Shown here: piece by piece, positions 35,029-43,595 of the stretch
Numbering within the stretch: the stretch's first letter is position 1
Layout: each line of letters opens with the position of its first letter
Origin: Alphaproteobacteria bacterium
Lineage (GTDB): Bacteria; Pseudomonadota; Alphaproteobacteria; Reyranellales; Reyranellaceae
DNA: 64,000 nt
Direction: 5' to 3'
Assembly: GCA_016869975.1 (NCBI GenBank)
Contig: VGCZ01000011.1
Location: 1 to 64,000 of the forward strand
The notes under the pieces: model-generated
What the model was told of the DNA's origin: nothing
The model's input: the letters and a program-made list of their open reading frames with translations, nothing else
Database searches by the model: none
Program-made: the position numbers and the translations under genes

Positions 35029-36111
35029 ATGCGCGCCATGACACACAAGCTCGACGCCGTTGAAGGCCTGACCTTCGCCACCAAGGATTTCGCTCTCGAG
35101 AAGGGCGGCACCTTGCCGCTCTGCGAGGTCGCCTACGAAACGCACGGCAAGCTCAACGCCGCCGGCGACAACGCCATCCTCGTGGTCCACGGCTACACCT
35201 CGAGCGGCCATGTCGCGGGCGTGCATGCCGAAGGCAAGGAGGCGCGCGGCGTGGCGCCCGGCACGGCGGGCTGGTGGGACGCGCTGATCGGGCCGGGCAA
35301 GGCGGTCGACACCGACAAGTTCTTCGTCGTCGGTGTCAATGCGCTGGGCTCGTGCCACGGCTCGACCGGGCCGGCCAGCCTCGATCCGCGCACCGGCAAG
35401 CCCTACGGTCCGACCTTCCCCGAGGTGACGATCCGCGACATCGTGCGCTCGCAGAAGCTGCTGCTCGACTCGCTGGGCGTGAAGCACCTGGTGGCGGTGT
35501 GCGGCCCTTCGATGGGCGGCTTCCAGTCCTTCCAGTGGGGCGTCAGCTACCCCGATTTCATGCACGGTGTCGTCGCCACGGTGACCGCGCCCAAGATGCG
35601 CGCGGGCACGATCGACGCCGCCGAGCAGTTGCGCCAGCGGCTCGCGAGCCATCCCAACTGGAACAATGGCTGGTACTACGAGAACGGCGGCATCGCCTCG
35701 ATCCTCGCGGACATAAGGCACGAGACCTTGGTGGGCTACGGCCAGCGCGAAATCCTCGCGGCGACGATCCCCGATCCGGCCAAGCGCGAGGAGGCGATCC
35801 GCGCCAACGCGCGCGAATGGGCGAAGACCTATGACGGTCATTCGATGGTCGTGCTGCGCCGCGCCATCGGCACTTTCGACATCACCGCCGACTACGCCAA
35901 GCTGAAGGCCAAGGTGCTCTACGTGATCGCGCCCAACGACACGCTGTTTCCCGCCAAGATGGGCGTGTCCTACGCCAAGGAGATGCGCGAGGCCGGCGTC
36001 GACCTCACCTATGTCGAGCTGGTCACCGACAAAGGCCACATGGCGAGCCACGCCGACGCCCTGCAATGGGCCCCGGCGCTGGCCGCGTTCATCGAGCGGT
36101 TGGGGAAGTAG
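35029..36111 (+). CDS. MetX-like alpha/beta-hydrolase acyltransferase
   Basis: 360 residues (357 if the second ATG at 35038 is used) with the homoserine O-acetyltransferase fold. NALGSCHGSTGP is the MetX oxyanion-region motif, the nucleophile is Ser161 in CGPSMGG, and the acid and base are in IAPNDTLFP and DKGHMASH. True MetX makes O-acetylhomoserine for methionine synthesis, but many paralogs act on other acyl donors or are hydrolases. The sulfur-rich neighbourhood fits a role in sulfur amino acid metabolism. Divergent from the persulfide dioxygenase gene. Confidence 0.8.
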   Translation: MRAMTHKLDAVEGLTFATKDFALEKGGTLPLCEVAYETHGKLNAAGDNAILVVHGYTSSGHVAGVHAEGKEARGVAPGTAGWWDALIGPGKAVDTDKFFVVGVNALGSCHGSTGPASLDPRTGKPYGPTFPEVTIRDIVRSQKLLLDSLGVKHLVAVCGPSMGGFQSFQWGVSYPDFMHGVVATVTAPKMRAGTIDAAEQLRQRLASHPNWNNGWYYENGGIASILADIRHETLVGYGQREILAATIPDPAKREEAIRANAREWAKTYDGHSMVVLRRAIGTFDITADYAKLKAKVLYVIAPNDTLFPAKMGVSYAKEMREAGVDLTYVELVTDKGHMASHADALQWAPALAAFIERLGK

Positions 36112-36115
36112 TTCG

Positions 36116-36246
36116 CTGTCATCCTGAGCGCAACGAGGGACCTTGCGGTTGATCGTTCAAACGCAAGCGGCGCCGGAAACCGTCCGGCGCCGCTGGTGAC
36201 TGATACTTCGACCGCAAGGTCCTTCGCCGCGCTCAGGACGACGGTG
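36116..36246. repeat. Nested inverted repeats of the TGTCATCC family between convergent genes
   Basis: Outer arms TGTCATCCTGAGCGCAACGA (from 36118) and GCGCTCAGGACGACGG (to about 36244) are diverged copies in opposite orientation, both followed by an inner CCTTGCGG/CCGCAAGG pair. At the centre, GCGGCGCCGG (36167-36176) and CCGGCGCCGC (36184-36193) form a perfect 10-bp hairpin. It may end both convergent transcripts. Confidence 0.65.
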
Positions 36247-36250
36247 CGTT

Positions 36251-38455
36251 TCAAATCGTCAGCACGGTGAACCGCGAATCGCCATCGCGCTTGACCTGGC
36301 CAACGAGGTCGACCTCCCATTCGAGGTACTGGTTCATCGCCGCCTCGACGCCTTCCTTGCGGTCGTAGGGGCGGTACCAGACGTCGGTCGGCGGGTCGGC
36401 CATGCGGGTGTGCTCGTTCTCCAGCGGCAGGCCGGCCTCCTTCCACGCCTTCATGCCGCCGGCGAGCGTCGCCACCTTCCACGCTGCCATCGCCGCGACC
36501 TCGGCCGAGGCGAGCCGCGCCAGCACGCCGTCAGGCGAGACCAGCACGATGCGCCGGGCCTTGGGCGCCTCGGCCACCATCTTCGGCAGGGTCTCGGCGA
36601 GGTTGGCGCGGGTGGCGAACCAGGCGCCGGGGACGTGGCCGTCGCGGTACCGAAGACTGGTGTCGAGATCGATCACCAGCGCCTCGCCACGCTCGACCAG
36701 CCCATTGAGCTCCTTGGGCGACAGAGTCGGCGTCTTGATCGCACCCAGCCCGGGCACGCCGCGCTTCTCCGGTCCGGTCTCGATCTGGTTCTTGCCCGGC
36801 CGGTGGTCGAGCACGAAGACCTTCTTCCAGCCCATTTGCAGCAGCCAGTGCGCCGTCATGGTCGCGCGCACGCCGTCATTGTCGTGCAGCACGATCGTGG
36901 CGTTGCGCACGCCGACGTATTGATCGGTCGCCTGCACGAGCTGGCCGCCCGCCGCGTGGCGCAGGCCGATCAAATGGCCGGCCTTGTACTCTGCCGGATC
37001 GCGCACGTCGAAGGCGTAGAGGCAGCCGCCTTTCGCGGCCGCGTCGTCGGCCATGTCGCGCAAGGTGTTGAGGCCGATCTTCTTCACGCCGACCTTCTCG
37101 GCCACCTTGGCGGCGGCCTCGCGCGCCCACTGCGCGGCCTCCTTGCTTTGCGGCTTGAAGCTGTCGGTCTTGCCGCGCGCCACTTCGAGGCCTGCGAGAT
37201 GCCAGCCCATGGTGCCGTTCTTCAGCGCGATCACCTTGTTGGGTACGCCGGCGTTGATCAGCGACTGCGCGCCGATGATCGAGCGCGTGCGGCCGGCGCA
37301 GTTCACCACCACCAGGGTCTCGGGGTTGGGCGCCATGTCCTTGACGCGGTAGACCAGCTCGGCGCCGGGGCAGTCGATCCCGCCGGGGATCGACATGTTG
37401 TGGAACTCCTCGTAGGGCCGCGAATCGAGGATCACCATGTCGCGACCCTCGTCCTGCATCTTCTTGATCTCGGCGGCGTCGACGCGCGGCGTATCGCGGT
37501 CGTGCTCGACGATCTCGCCGAAGGCCTTGCTCGGCACGTTGACGCCCGTGAAGATCTCGTAGCCCGCCTCGCGCCACGCCTTCAGCCCGCCATCCATCAC
37601 GGCGACGTTGGTGTAGCCCAGCAGCGTGAGCTTGGAGGCGGCGCGGCCGGCGCGGCCGAGCTGGCCTTCCTCGCCGGTGTCCATGACGACGATGCGCGCG
37701 GCGAAGTTGGGCACGAGTGGCAGGATACGCAGTTCCAGCTTCGACAAGGGCACGCAGATCGCGAACAGCGGATGGCCGTCGGACGAGAACTGGCCCTCCT
37801 CGCGCACGTCGACGAAGCAGACCTCCTCCTCCGTGCCCATCAGCGCCTTGACGTCGGCGACACTGATCAGCGGCGTCAGGATCTTCGGCGGTGCGGCGAA
37901 CTCGGCCGCCTGCTTGGTCTCCAGCTCGACCATCACGCGGCGTGGCAGGTGCTCGAGGCTCAGCCCGTACAGATGCAGATGCAGCGCCGGCCCGCCGCCC
38001 ACCGGCACCTGGATGGTGTGGAAATCGTCGGGCAGGAACTGGATCGAGTTGCCCTTCACCACCGTCAGCTCCGAGCCCTTGGCCAGCTCGACGCTGTTGG
38101 GATCGTTGACGCCCTCGCTCGCCACGCGGTCGTAGCGCACGTTGTGCTCCTGGCCGTGCACGCCAGCGATCACCGCCCAGGTCGTGTGATTGTGCGGCTG
38201 CACCAGCTTGCCCTCGAGGCCCGCCGAGGCGTAGAGCGCGAAGCGGTGGTCGGGATCCTCGGCCAGGCGGTAGATGCCGCCTTCCTTGCGCACCGGGAAC
38301 TGCTCAAGCGGGAACAGCTCGGTGCGCGTGGCCAGCCCGACCAGGCTCTCGCCGATCTTCGCCAAGCCCTCGCGCGTCACACCCTCGGCCTCGATGGCGC
38401 GCACCGCCTCGACCGTCTCGCGCACCGCCTGCGCCCGCTCGTTCCACACCGACAT
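36251..38455 (-). CDS. Thiol-dioxygenase-like cupin fused to four rhodanese domains
   Basis: A 734-residue protein. Residues 1-170 are a cysteine-dioxygenase-like cupin with the three-His iron site His88 and His90 (QPHNHTTW) and His146 (DDFHTIQV), and the late HLHLYG that matches the Ser-His-Tyr region of thiol dioxygenases. Four rhodanese domains follow at about 197-303, 325-430, 472-580 and 600-700. Only the second has the catalytic Cys (Cys386 in VVNCAGRTRS); the others have Asp or Ser at that loop (VMDTGEE, LHDNDGV, VSPDGVL). This suggests oxidation of a thiol coupled to sulfane sulfur transfer. GGAGG precedes ATG 38455. Confidence 0.85.
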   Translation of the reverse strand: MSVWNERAQAVRETVEAVRAIEAEGVTREGLAKIGESLVGLATRTELFPLEQFPVRKEGGIYRLAEDPDHRFALYASAGLEGKLVQPHNHTTWAVIAGVHGQEHNVRYDRVASEGVNDPNSVELAKGSELTVVKGNSIQFLPDDFHTIQVPVGGGPALHLHLYGLSLEHLPRRVMVELETKQAAEFAAPPKILTPLISVADVKALMGTEEEVCFVDVREEGQFSSDGHPLFAICVPLSKLELRILPLVPNFAARIVVMDTGEEGQLGRAGRAASKLTLLGYTNVAVMDGGLKAWREAGYEIFTGVNVPSKAFGEIVEHDRDTPRVDAAEIKKMQDEGRDMVILDSRPYEEFHNMSIPGGIDCPGAELVYRVKDMAPNPETLVVVNCAGRTRSIIGAQSLINAGVPNKVIALKNGTMGWHLAGLEVARGKTDSFKPQSKEAAQWAREAAAKVAEKVGVKKIGLNTLRDMADDAAAKGGCLYAFDVRDPAEYKAGHLIGLRHAAGGQLVQATDQYVGVRNATIVLHDNDGVRATMTAHWLLQMGWKKVFVLDHRPGKNQIETGPEKRGVPGLGAIKTPTLSPKELNGLVERGEALVIDLDTSLRYRDGHVPGAWFATRANLAETLPKMVAEAPKARRIVLVSPDGVLARLASAEVAAMAAWKVATLAGGMKAWKEAGLPLENEHTRMADPPTDVWYRPYDRKEGVEAAMNQYLEWEVDLVGQVKRDGDSRFTVLTI

Positions 38456-38658
38456 GGCATCCTCCAGATACGCTCTCGGCGCGCATCATAGTCGATCTTA
38501 ACCTTCGACCGGAGGGGGAAGGTAAACCAGACATCATATGCGATCGACCCGCACCCCGAGCGAGGGCGCGACGCTGAGCGCGCTTGCCGGCTTCGCCGGG
38601 TTCCAGTAACCAAGGGGCAGCTCCTCCGGGGGGAGAGGCCTTGACGGGAGTTCCATCG

Positions 38659-40545
38659 ATGAAGCGCATCGTCGCGCTCTTGGGCGCGCTGGCCATCTGC
38701 GCGCCGGCGTCAGACGCTCTTGCCCAGGCGGCGGCCAAGCCGGCGGCGACCAAGCCGCCCGCGCCGGCCAGGCCGGCCGCCGCCGCGCCCACCGCCAAGC
38801 CGCCCGCCGCCAAGCCCGCCGCGGCCCAGCCGCAGCGCGCGACCGTGCGGCCGGCGGCGCGGCCGGTGTGGCGGCCCGCGGCGCAGCCGCGGCAGGCCTA
38901 TGTGCCGCCGCCACCGGTGATCGATATCGATCCCAGCTTCTCCTTGCCCTCCGACCTGCCGACCGTGCTGTCGTCGGCCGATGTCGAGCGGTACCAGCGG
39001 ATCATCGCCGCGCAGGCCGGCGGCAACTTCGCCGACGCCGACGCCGACATCCGCGAGCTGCGCGACAAGACGCTGCTGGGCTACATGCTGGCGCAGCGCT
39101 ACCTCTCGGCCTCGTACCGGCCGACGCAGGACGAGCTCGCGTCCTGGCTGCGCGAATACAACGACCATCCCGACGCGCCCGGCGTCTATCGGCTCGCCGC
39201 CTCGCGCGGCGCGGCGGACTTGACGCCCTCCAGCTTCGTCGGATCGTCGCGCGGCGGCCGCGGCATCGCCCCCGATACGCACACCATGGGCGGCGGCTCG
39301 GTGCAGGCCGAGACCACGCGCGCGCGGCTGGCTCGCATGATCGAGGATCAGGGCTTCGACGCCGCGCGCCGCCTGCTGGCAGCCTCGCAGGGCGTCCTGC
39401 CGGCCGACGAGGTCGCGCGCTGGCAGAGCGAAATCGCCAATCGCCAGCTGCAGGCCGGCAACGTCGACCAGCCGGTCGGCGAGATCTCCGACGAGCGGCC
39501 CTCGGCGACCTGGACCGCCGGCATCGCCGCCTTCCGCAAGGGTTCCTACAGCCAGGCGGCGCGGCTCTTCGAGCAGGTCGCCGACGCCTCGTCCAGCCGC
39601 GCCTATTCGTCGGTGCTCTCGGCCGGCGCCTTCTGGGCGGCGCGCGCGCACCTGCTGGCCGGCAATCCCGAGCGCTTCTCGCTGTGGATGAAGCGCGCGG
39701 CGATCTACGACCGCACCTTCTACGGCCTGCTGGCGCTGAAGACCCTGGGCGTCGACCTCAAGCCGCAATGGAAGCCGGCCGAGCTCGACCGCGAGCGCCG
39801 TCGGCTGCTGCTCGACAGCGCCGCCGGCAAGCGCGGCGTCGCGTTGCTTCAGTTGCGCGCCATCAGCAACGCCGAGACCGAGTTCTTCGCCGCCGCGATC
39901 GACGCCGACGTCAAGATCGTCGAGGCGGTGCTGGCGATCGCAGAGAAAGCGCGCCTGCCGGCGCTGGCGCTGCGCGTCGGCAACGCCTCGCGCGAGCGGC
40001 CCGAGCGCATCGAGGGCCTCGACAACGCGCTCTTCCCGCTGCCGCCCTACACGCCGCGCGAAGGCTTCGTCGTCGAGCCGGCGCTGGTCTACGGCTTCAT
40101 GCGCCAGGAATCGGCGTTCAACCCGCGCGCCCGCTCCTATGTCGGCGCCATGGGCCTGATGCAGTTGATGCCCGGCACGGCCAACGAGGTCGTGCGTCAG
40201 TTCCTGCCCGACCGTGCCGGCACCAACCCCTACGAGCCCAGCTTCAACGTCTCGATGGGCCAACAATACATCCGCTCGCTGCTCGGCGGCAGCGGCTACA
40301 GCAACGACCTGATCAAGGTCGTCGCCGCCTACAACGCCGGCCCGGGCAACGTGAACCGCTGGATGGTGAGCGACACGGCCAACGATCCGCTGCTCTTCGC
40401 CGCCTCGATCCCGCTCAACGAGACGCGCGGCTTCGTCGAGGCGGTGATGTCGAACTTCTGGATCTACCAGCTGCGCACCGGCAAGCCGACGCCGACGCTC
40501 GACCAGCTGGCGCAGAATCAGTGGCCGCGATACGAGGGCAGGTAG
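38659..40545 (+). CDS. Soluble lytic murein transglycosylase (Slt family)
   Basis: 628 residues from ATG 38659. Signal peptide MKRIVALLGALAICAPASDA, then an Ala/Pro/Lys-rich linker to about residue 90, an alpha-superhelical domain to about residue 470, and a C-terminal GEWL/SLT domain. The catalytic Glu is in FMRQESAFNPRARS; the GAMGLMQLMPGTA and VAAYNAGPGNVNRW motifs are complete. It cleaves the MurNAc-GlcNAc bond to give anhydromuropeptides in the periplasm. In-frame ATG 38584 would place residues before the signal peptide and is rejected. Confidence 0.93.
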   Translation: MKRIVALLGALAICAPASDALAQAAAKPAATKPPAPARPAAAAPTAKPPAAKPAAAQPQRATVRPAARPVWRPAAQPRQAYVPPPPVIDIDPSFSLPSDLPTVLSSADVERYQRIIAAQAGGNFADADADIRELRDKTLLGYMLAQRYLSASYRPTQDELASWLREYNDHPDAPGVYRLAASRGAADLTPSSFVGSSRGGRGIAPDTHTMGGGSVQAETTRARLARMIEDQGFDAARRLLAASQGVLPADEVARWQSEIANRQLQAGNVDQPVGEISDERPSATWTAGIAAFRKGSYSQAARLFEQVADASSSRAYSSVLSAGAFWAARAHLLAGNPERFSLWMKRAAIYDRTFYGLLALKTLGVDLKPQWKPAELDRERRRLLLDSAAGKRGVALLQLRAISNAETEFFAAAIDADVKIVEAVLAIAEKARLPALALRVGNASRERPERIEGLDNALFPLPPYTPREGFVVEPALVYGFMRQESAFNPRARSYVGAMGLMQLMPGTANEVVRQFLPDRAGTNPYEPSFNVSMGQQYIRSLLGGSGYSNDLIKVVAAYNAGPGNVNRWMVSDTANDPLLFAASIPLNETRGFVEAVMSNFWIYQLRTGKPTPTLDQLAQNQWPRYEGR

Positions 40546-40553
40546 TTTGGGAT

Positions 40554-40572
40554 CGCCGGCGTCCCGCCGGCG
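40554..40572. repeat. Single GCCGGCG-family repeat unit after slt
   Basis: CGCCGGCG-TCC-CGCCGGCG; each half is itself palindromic. It lies 9 bases after the slt stop. Confidence 0.6.
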
Positions 40573-40590
40573 CTTCCTCTCGGGACAACG

Positions 40591-40745
40591 ACGACACCGC
40601 TGAAGCTCAGCGAATACCGCATCGACCCCGACCGCCCGCAGGGCGAGGCGCTGCGCAGCTGATCGCCCAGATGGCCGAGCAGGTGCCGATCGAGATCGGC
40701 TGCTACTGCGACGTGCTGACCTGCCATCGCTTGACGCATCGCGGC
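40591..40745 (+). pseudogene. Frameshifted fragment resembling the C-terminus of a DUF488-type protein
   Basis: The 311 bases between slt and the CoA-transferase gene contain two abutting frames that read well together: TPLKLSEYRIDPDRPQGEAL ending in TGA at 40660-40662, then in the next frame LIAQMAEQVPIEIGCYCDVL and TCHR. The GCYC...CHR pattern resembles the C-terminal motif of DUF488 proteins. One missing base near 40657 would join them. No start or N-terminal half is visible, so it looks like a degraded gene end. Family assignment is tentative. Confidence 0.35.
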
Positions 40746-40856
40746 GCGCGCTCGTCGTCGGCACCGCAAGTGCGCAGAGCAGCATCGCCGCCATCGGGCT
40801 TGATCGCGCACCATGCGCGCAGTGACAGTGGCGTCATGCAAGGAGACTCCCGCCCG

Positions 40857-42050
40857 ATGACCAAACCCTTCGCCGGAATCCGCATCCTCGATTTCACCCG
40901 CGTGCTCGCCGGACCATACGGGACCTATCAGTTCGCGCTGATGGGCGCCGACGTGGTCAAGATCGAGTCCAAGGAAGGCGACGACATGCGCTATGGCGGC
41001 GTCGCCAAGGAATGGTCGGCGCGCGGCATGGCGCCGGGCTGGATGGCGGTCAACGCCAACAAGCGCTCGATCACGCTCGACCTGAAGAAGCCCGAGGCGA
41101 TCGCGGTCGTGAAGAAGCTGGTCGAGAGCGCCGACATCGTCTGGGAGAATTTCCGCCCCGGCGTGATGGACGGTCTGGGCATCGGCTACCAGGCGCTGTC
41201 GGCGATCAATCCCAGGCTGATCTATTGCGCAGTGTCGGGCTTCGGCCAGACCGGGCCGGAGAGCAAGGCGGCGGCGTTCGACGGCATGGTGCAGGCGATG
41301 TCCGGCCTGATGTCGATCACCGGCCATCCTGAGATGGGACCAACGCGCGTCGGCTATCCGGCCTGCGATGTCACCGCCGGCGCCACGGCGGCCTTCGGCG
41401 TCGCGACCGCGCTGTTCCAGCGCACGCATACCGGCCGGGGCCAGCTCGTCGATATCGCCATGCTCGACGCGACCATGGCCTTCATCGGCACCTCGATCGC
41501 CGAATACACCTTCACCGGCAAGCGCCCGCCGCAGGCGGCCAACCAGTCGGTGACGCGCAAGCCGACCGGCGACATGTTCCCGACCAAGGACGGCTTCATC
41601 GTGCTCGCGGTGATGACCGACAAGCAGTTCGGCAACCTGATGCGCGAGATCGGCCGGCCCGATGTCGCCCTCGATCCTGGCTTCAGCGACTGGGACAAGC
41701 GCATCGCGCGCGCCAAGGAGCTCAAGGCGATCATCACCGAGGCGTTGGCCGCCGATACGTCGACCAATTGGGCGCGGCGTCTGCGCAAGGCCGACGCGCC
41801 CTGCGGCAAGGTCTACGCCATCGACGAGATCATGGCGCACCCGCAGCTCGAGCACCGCACCATCGTGCAGAAGATCGACACGCAGTACGGACCGGTGACC
41901 CTGGCCGGCAGCGGCGTGAAGCTGGAGCACGGCGGCCCCTCGGTCGAGCGCGCGCCGCCGGCGCTGGGCCAGCACACCGAGGAGGTGCTGCGCGAGGCGG
42001 GCTACGACGCGGCCGCGATCGCGAAGCTGAAGGCGGCCGGCGCGGCGTAG
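40857..42050 (+). CDS. Class III CoA-transferase (CaiB/BaiF family)
   Basis: 397 residues from ATG 40857, with AAGGAG 11 bases upstream; an in-frame ATG at 40836 lies before that site. The N-terminal hallmark is RILDFTRVLAGPYGTYQFALMGADVVKIE, and the catalytic Asp is expected in the GQLVDIAMLDATMAF segment. These enzymes move CoA between carboxylic acids through an aspartyl-CoA intermediate. It is the first gene of a set with a thiol dioxygenase (91 bases on) and an enoyl-CoA hydratase, which points to activation of a thiol-derived or sulfinic acid. Substrate inferred only from context. Confidence 0.88.
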   Translation: MTKPFAGIRILDFTRVLAGPYGTYQFALMGADVVKIESKEGDDMRYGGVAKEWSARGMAPGWMAVNANKRSITLDLKKPEAIAVVKKLVESADIVWENFRPGVMDGLGIGYQALSAINPRLIYCAVSGFGQTGPESKAAAFDGMVQAMSGLMSITGHPEMGPTRVGYPACDVTAGATAAFGVATALFQRTHTGRGQLVDIAMLDATMAFIGTSIAEYTFTGKRPPQAANQSVTRKPTGDMFPTKDGFIVLAVMTDKQFGNLMREIGRPDVALDPGFSDWDKRIARAKELKAIITEALAADTSTNWARRLRKADAPCGKVYAIDEIMAHPQLEHRTIVQKIDTQYGPVTLAGSGVKLEHGGPSVERAPPALGQHTEEVLREAGYDAAAIAKLKAAGAA

Positions 42051-42054
42051 TTCT

Positions 42055-42078
42055 CTCTCTCCCCGCGAGTGGAGAGAG
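42055..42078. repeat. Short hairpin of the CTCTCTCC type
   Basis: Arms CTCTCTCC (42055-42062) and GGAGAGAG (42071-42078) around CCGCGAGT, directly after the CoA-transferase stop. A diverged member of the CCCTCTCCCCG family. It could reduce read-through into the dioxygenase gene. Confidence 0.55.
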
Positions 42079-42140
42079 GGAACTTGACGCGCCACACAGG
42101 CGACCGGCACGCTACGACGATCCATCACGAGGCATCCCTC

Positions 42141-42755
42141 ATGCCCACGCTCAACCACGCCCGCCTGCGCCGCTTCCTCGCGGACATGACGTCGCTTGTC
42201 GGCGGCGCGCAGCAGGACAAGGACGAGAAAGCGATCGTCGACGTCGGCGGCAAACTGCTGGGCGATCTCGTCGCGCATGACGACTGGCTGCCGGAGTCGT
42301 GCGCCGACGCCAAGGCCGGCACCTACCAGCAGCATCTGCTGTACTGCGATCCGCAGGAGCGTTTCTCGGTCGTGAGCTTCGTCTGGGCGCCGGGCGCCTT
42401 CACGCCGGTGCACGATCATCTCACCTGGGGCCTGATCGGCATGCTGCGCGGCGCCGAGAGCGAGGAGCGCTACGAGCGCTGCGCCGAGAATGGCTGCCTC
42501 GAGCCGGTGGCGCAGACGATCCTGCGCCCGGGCGAGGTTGGCGTCGTCTCGCCGACCATCGGCGACATCCACAGGGTCAGCAACGCGCTCGTCGACCGCG
42601 CCTCGATCAGCATCCACGTCTATGGCGGCAATATCGGCGCCATCCGCCGCCACAAGTTCGACCTCGCGCACAACAAGGCCGAGGACTTCATCTCTGGCTA
42701 CAGCGCCACGCCGCTGCCCAACATCTGGGATCGCTCGAAGGATACGGGGCAATGA
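42141..42755 (+). CDS. Gln-type thiol dioxygenase (3-mercaptopropionate dioxygenase-like)
   Basis: 204 residues from ATG 42141; in-frame ATG 42069 overlaps a repeat. Cysteine-dioxygenase superfamily cupin with the iron ligands His91 and His93 (PVHDHLTWG) and His144 (GDIHRVS). The Ser157-His159-Tyr161 triad lies in SISIHVYGG. Where true cysteine dioxygenases have a substrate-binding Arg (Arg60 in mammals), this protein has Gln64 in TYQQHLLYCD, the mark of Gln-type enzymes that prefer 3-mercaptopropionate. It would add O2 to the thiol to give a sulfinic acid. Lies between a CoA-transferase and an enoyl-CoA hydratase. Confidence 0.83.
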   Translation: MPTLNHARLRRFLADMTSLVGGAQQDKDEKAIVDVGGKLLGDLVAHDDWLPESCADAKAGTYQQHLLYCDPQERFSVVSFVWAPGAFTPVHDHLTWGLIGMLRGAESEERYERCAENGCLEPVAQTILRPGEVGVVSPTIGDIHRVSNALVDRASISIHVYGGNIGAIRRHKFDLAHNKAEDFISGYSATPLPNIWDRSKDTGQ

Positions 42756-42795
42756 TGGCCGTCCCCCGGCGGGAAGGCATGACGGGGATCACACT

Positions 42796-43533
42796 ATGAG
42801 CGAGCCGGTCGTCGTCGTGCGCGAGCACGGCGTGACGCATGTCACGCTGAACCGGCCGGAGCGCGGCAACGCCTTCGCGCTCGACATGGTCGAGGCGGCG
42901 CTGGCGGCGGTGCAGTCAGCCTACAGCGACGGCACGCGCCTGCTGGTGATCGCCGGCGCCGGCAAGAATTTCTGCACCGGCCTGGACCTCGGCGATCTCG
43001 ACACCGCCAGCGACGGTGACCTGCTGCTGCGGCTGGTGCGCATCGAGACCCTGCTCGACGCGGTGTGGTGCGCGCCCTGCGTTACCATGGGCATCGGCCG
43101 CGGCCGCGTCATGGGCGCCGGCGCCGATCTCTTCACCGCCTGTGACCGGCGCGTGGCGATCGAGGGCTCGAGCTACACCTTCCCCGGCGCGGTGTTCGGC
43201 GTGGCCCTGGGCACGCGCCGCCTGATGGAGCGCATCGGCGCCGACCTGGCGCGCGACATGGTGCGCTCCGGCCGCGTGCTGCCGCACGACGAGGCGCTGC
43301 GCGTCGGGCTGGCGACCATCGCCGTGCCACCCGATGCCGTCGAGCCCGAGATCATCGCCGCACAGCAGGCCGCGAGCCGACTCGATATCGAGACCAACGC
43401 CACCATCCACCGCCTGGCGCGGCGCGACGATTCCGACGCCGACCTCGCCGGGCTGGTGCGCTCGGCGGCACGCCCGGGATTGAAGGCCCGCATCCTCGCG
43501 TATCGGGCGCGGACGTTGCCGCCGAAGCGGTGA
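42796..43533 (+). CDS. Enoyl-CoA hydratase/isomerase family protein
   Basis: 245 residues from ATG 42796 in the crotonase fold. VTHVTLNRPERGNAFALDMV starts the domain and AGAGKNFCTGLDLGDL is the first oxyanion-hole loop. The second loop is GIGRGRVMGAGADLFTACD, where the usual GxxxGGG is altered. One of the two usual catalytic Glu positions is not obvious. It begins 40 bases after the dioxygenase stop, so co-transcription with the CoA-transferase and dioxygenase is likely. Acts on an enoyl- or acyl-CoA whose identity is unknown. Confidence 0.82.
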   Translation: MSEPVVVVREHGVTHVTLNRPERGNAFALDMVEAALAAVQSAYSDGTRLLVIAGAGKNFCTGLDLGDLDTASDGDLLLRLVRIETLLDAVWCAPCVTMGIGRGRVMGAGADLFTACDRRVAIEGSSYTFPGAVFGVALGTRRLMERIGADLARDMVRSGRVLPHDEALRVGLATIAVPPDAVEPEIIAAQQAASRLDIETNATIHRLARRDDSDADLAGLVRSAARPGLKARILAYRARTLPPKR

Positions 43534-43595
43534 GGCGCGCGTCCCGTCATTGACTCCATCTGTTATAAAGTCGCCCCACCCGCGTGGAGCGCGTC

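Noticed and set aside
40703-40794. A minus-strand start with a signal-peptide-like MAAMLLCALAVPTTSA
   Set aside because: No ribosome site, the frame runs on antisense through slt, and nothing after the hydrophobic run looks like a protein; probably chance.
43551-43575. TTGACT and TATAAA before moaB as a sigma-70 promoter
   Set aside because: The two hexamers are only 8 bases apart, far from the 16-18 needed.
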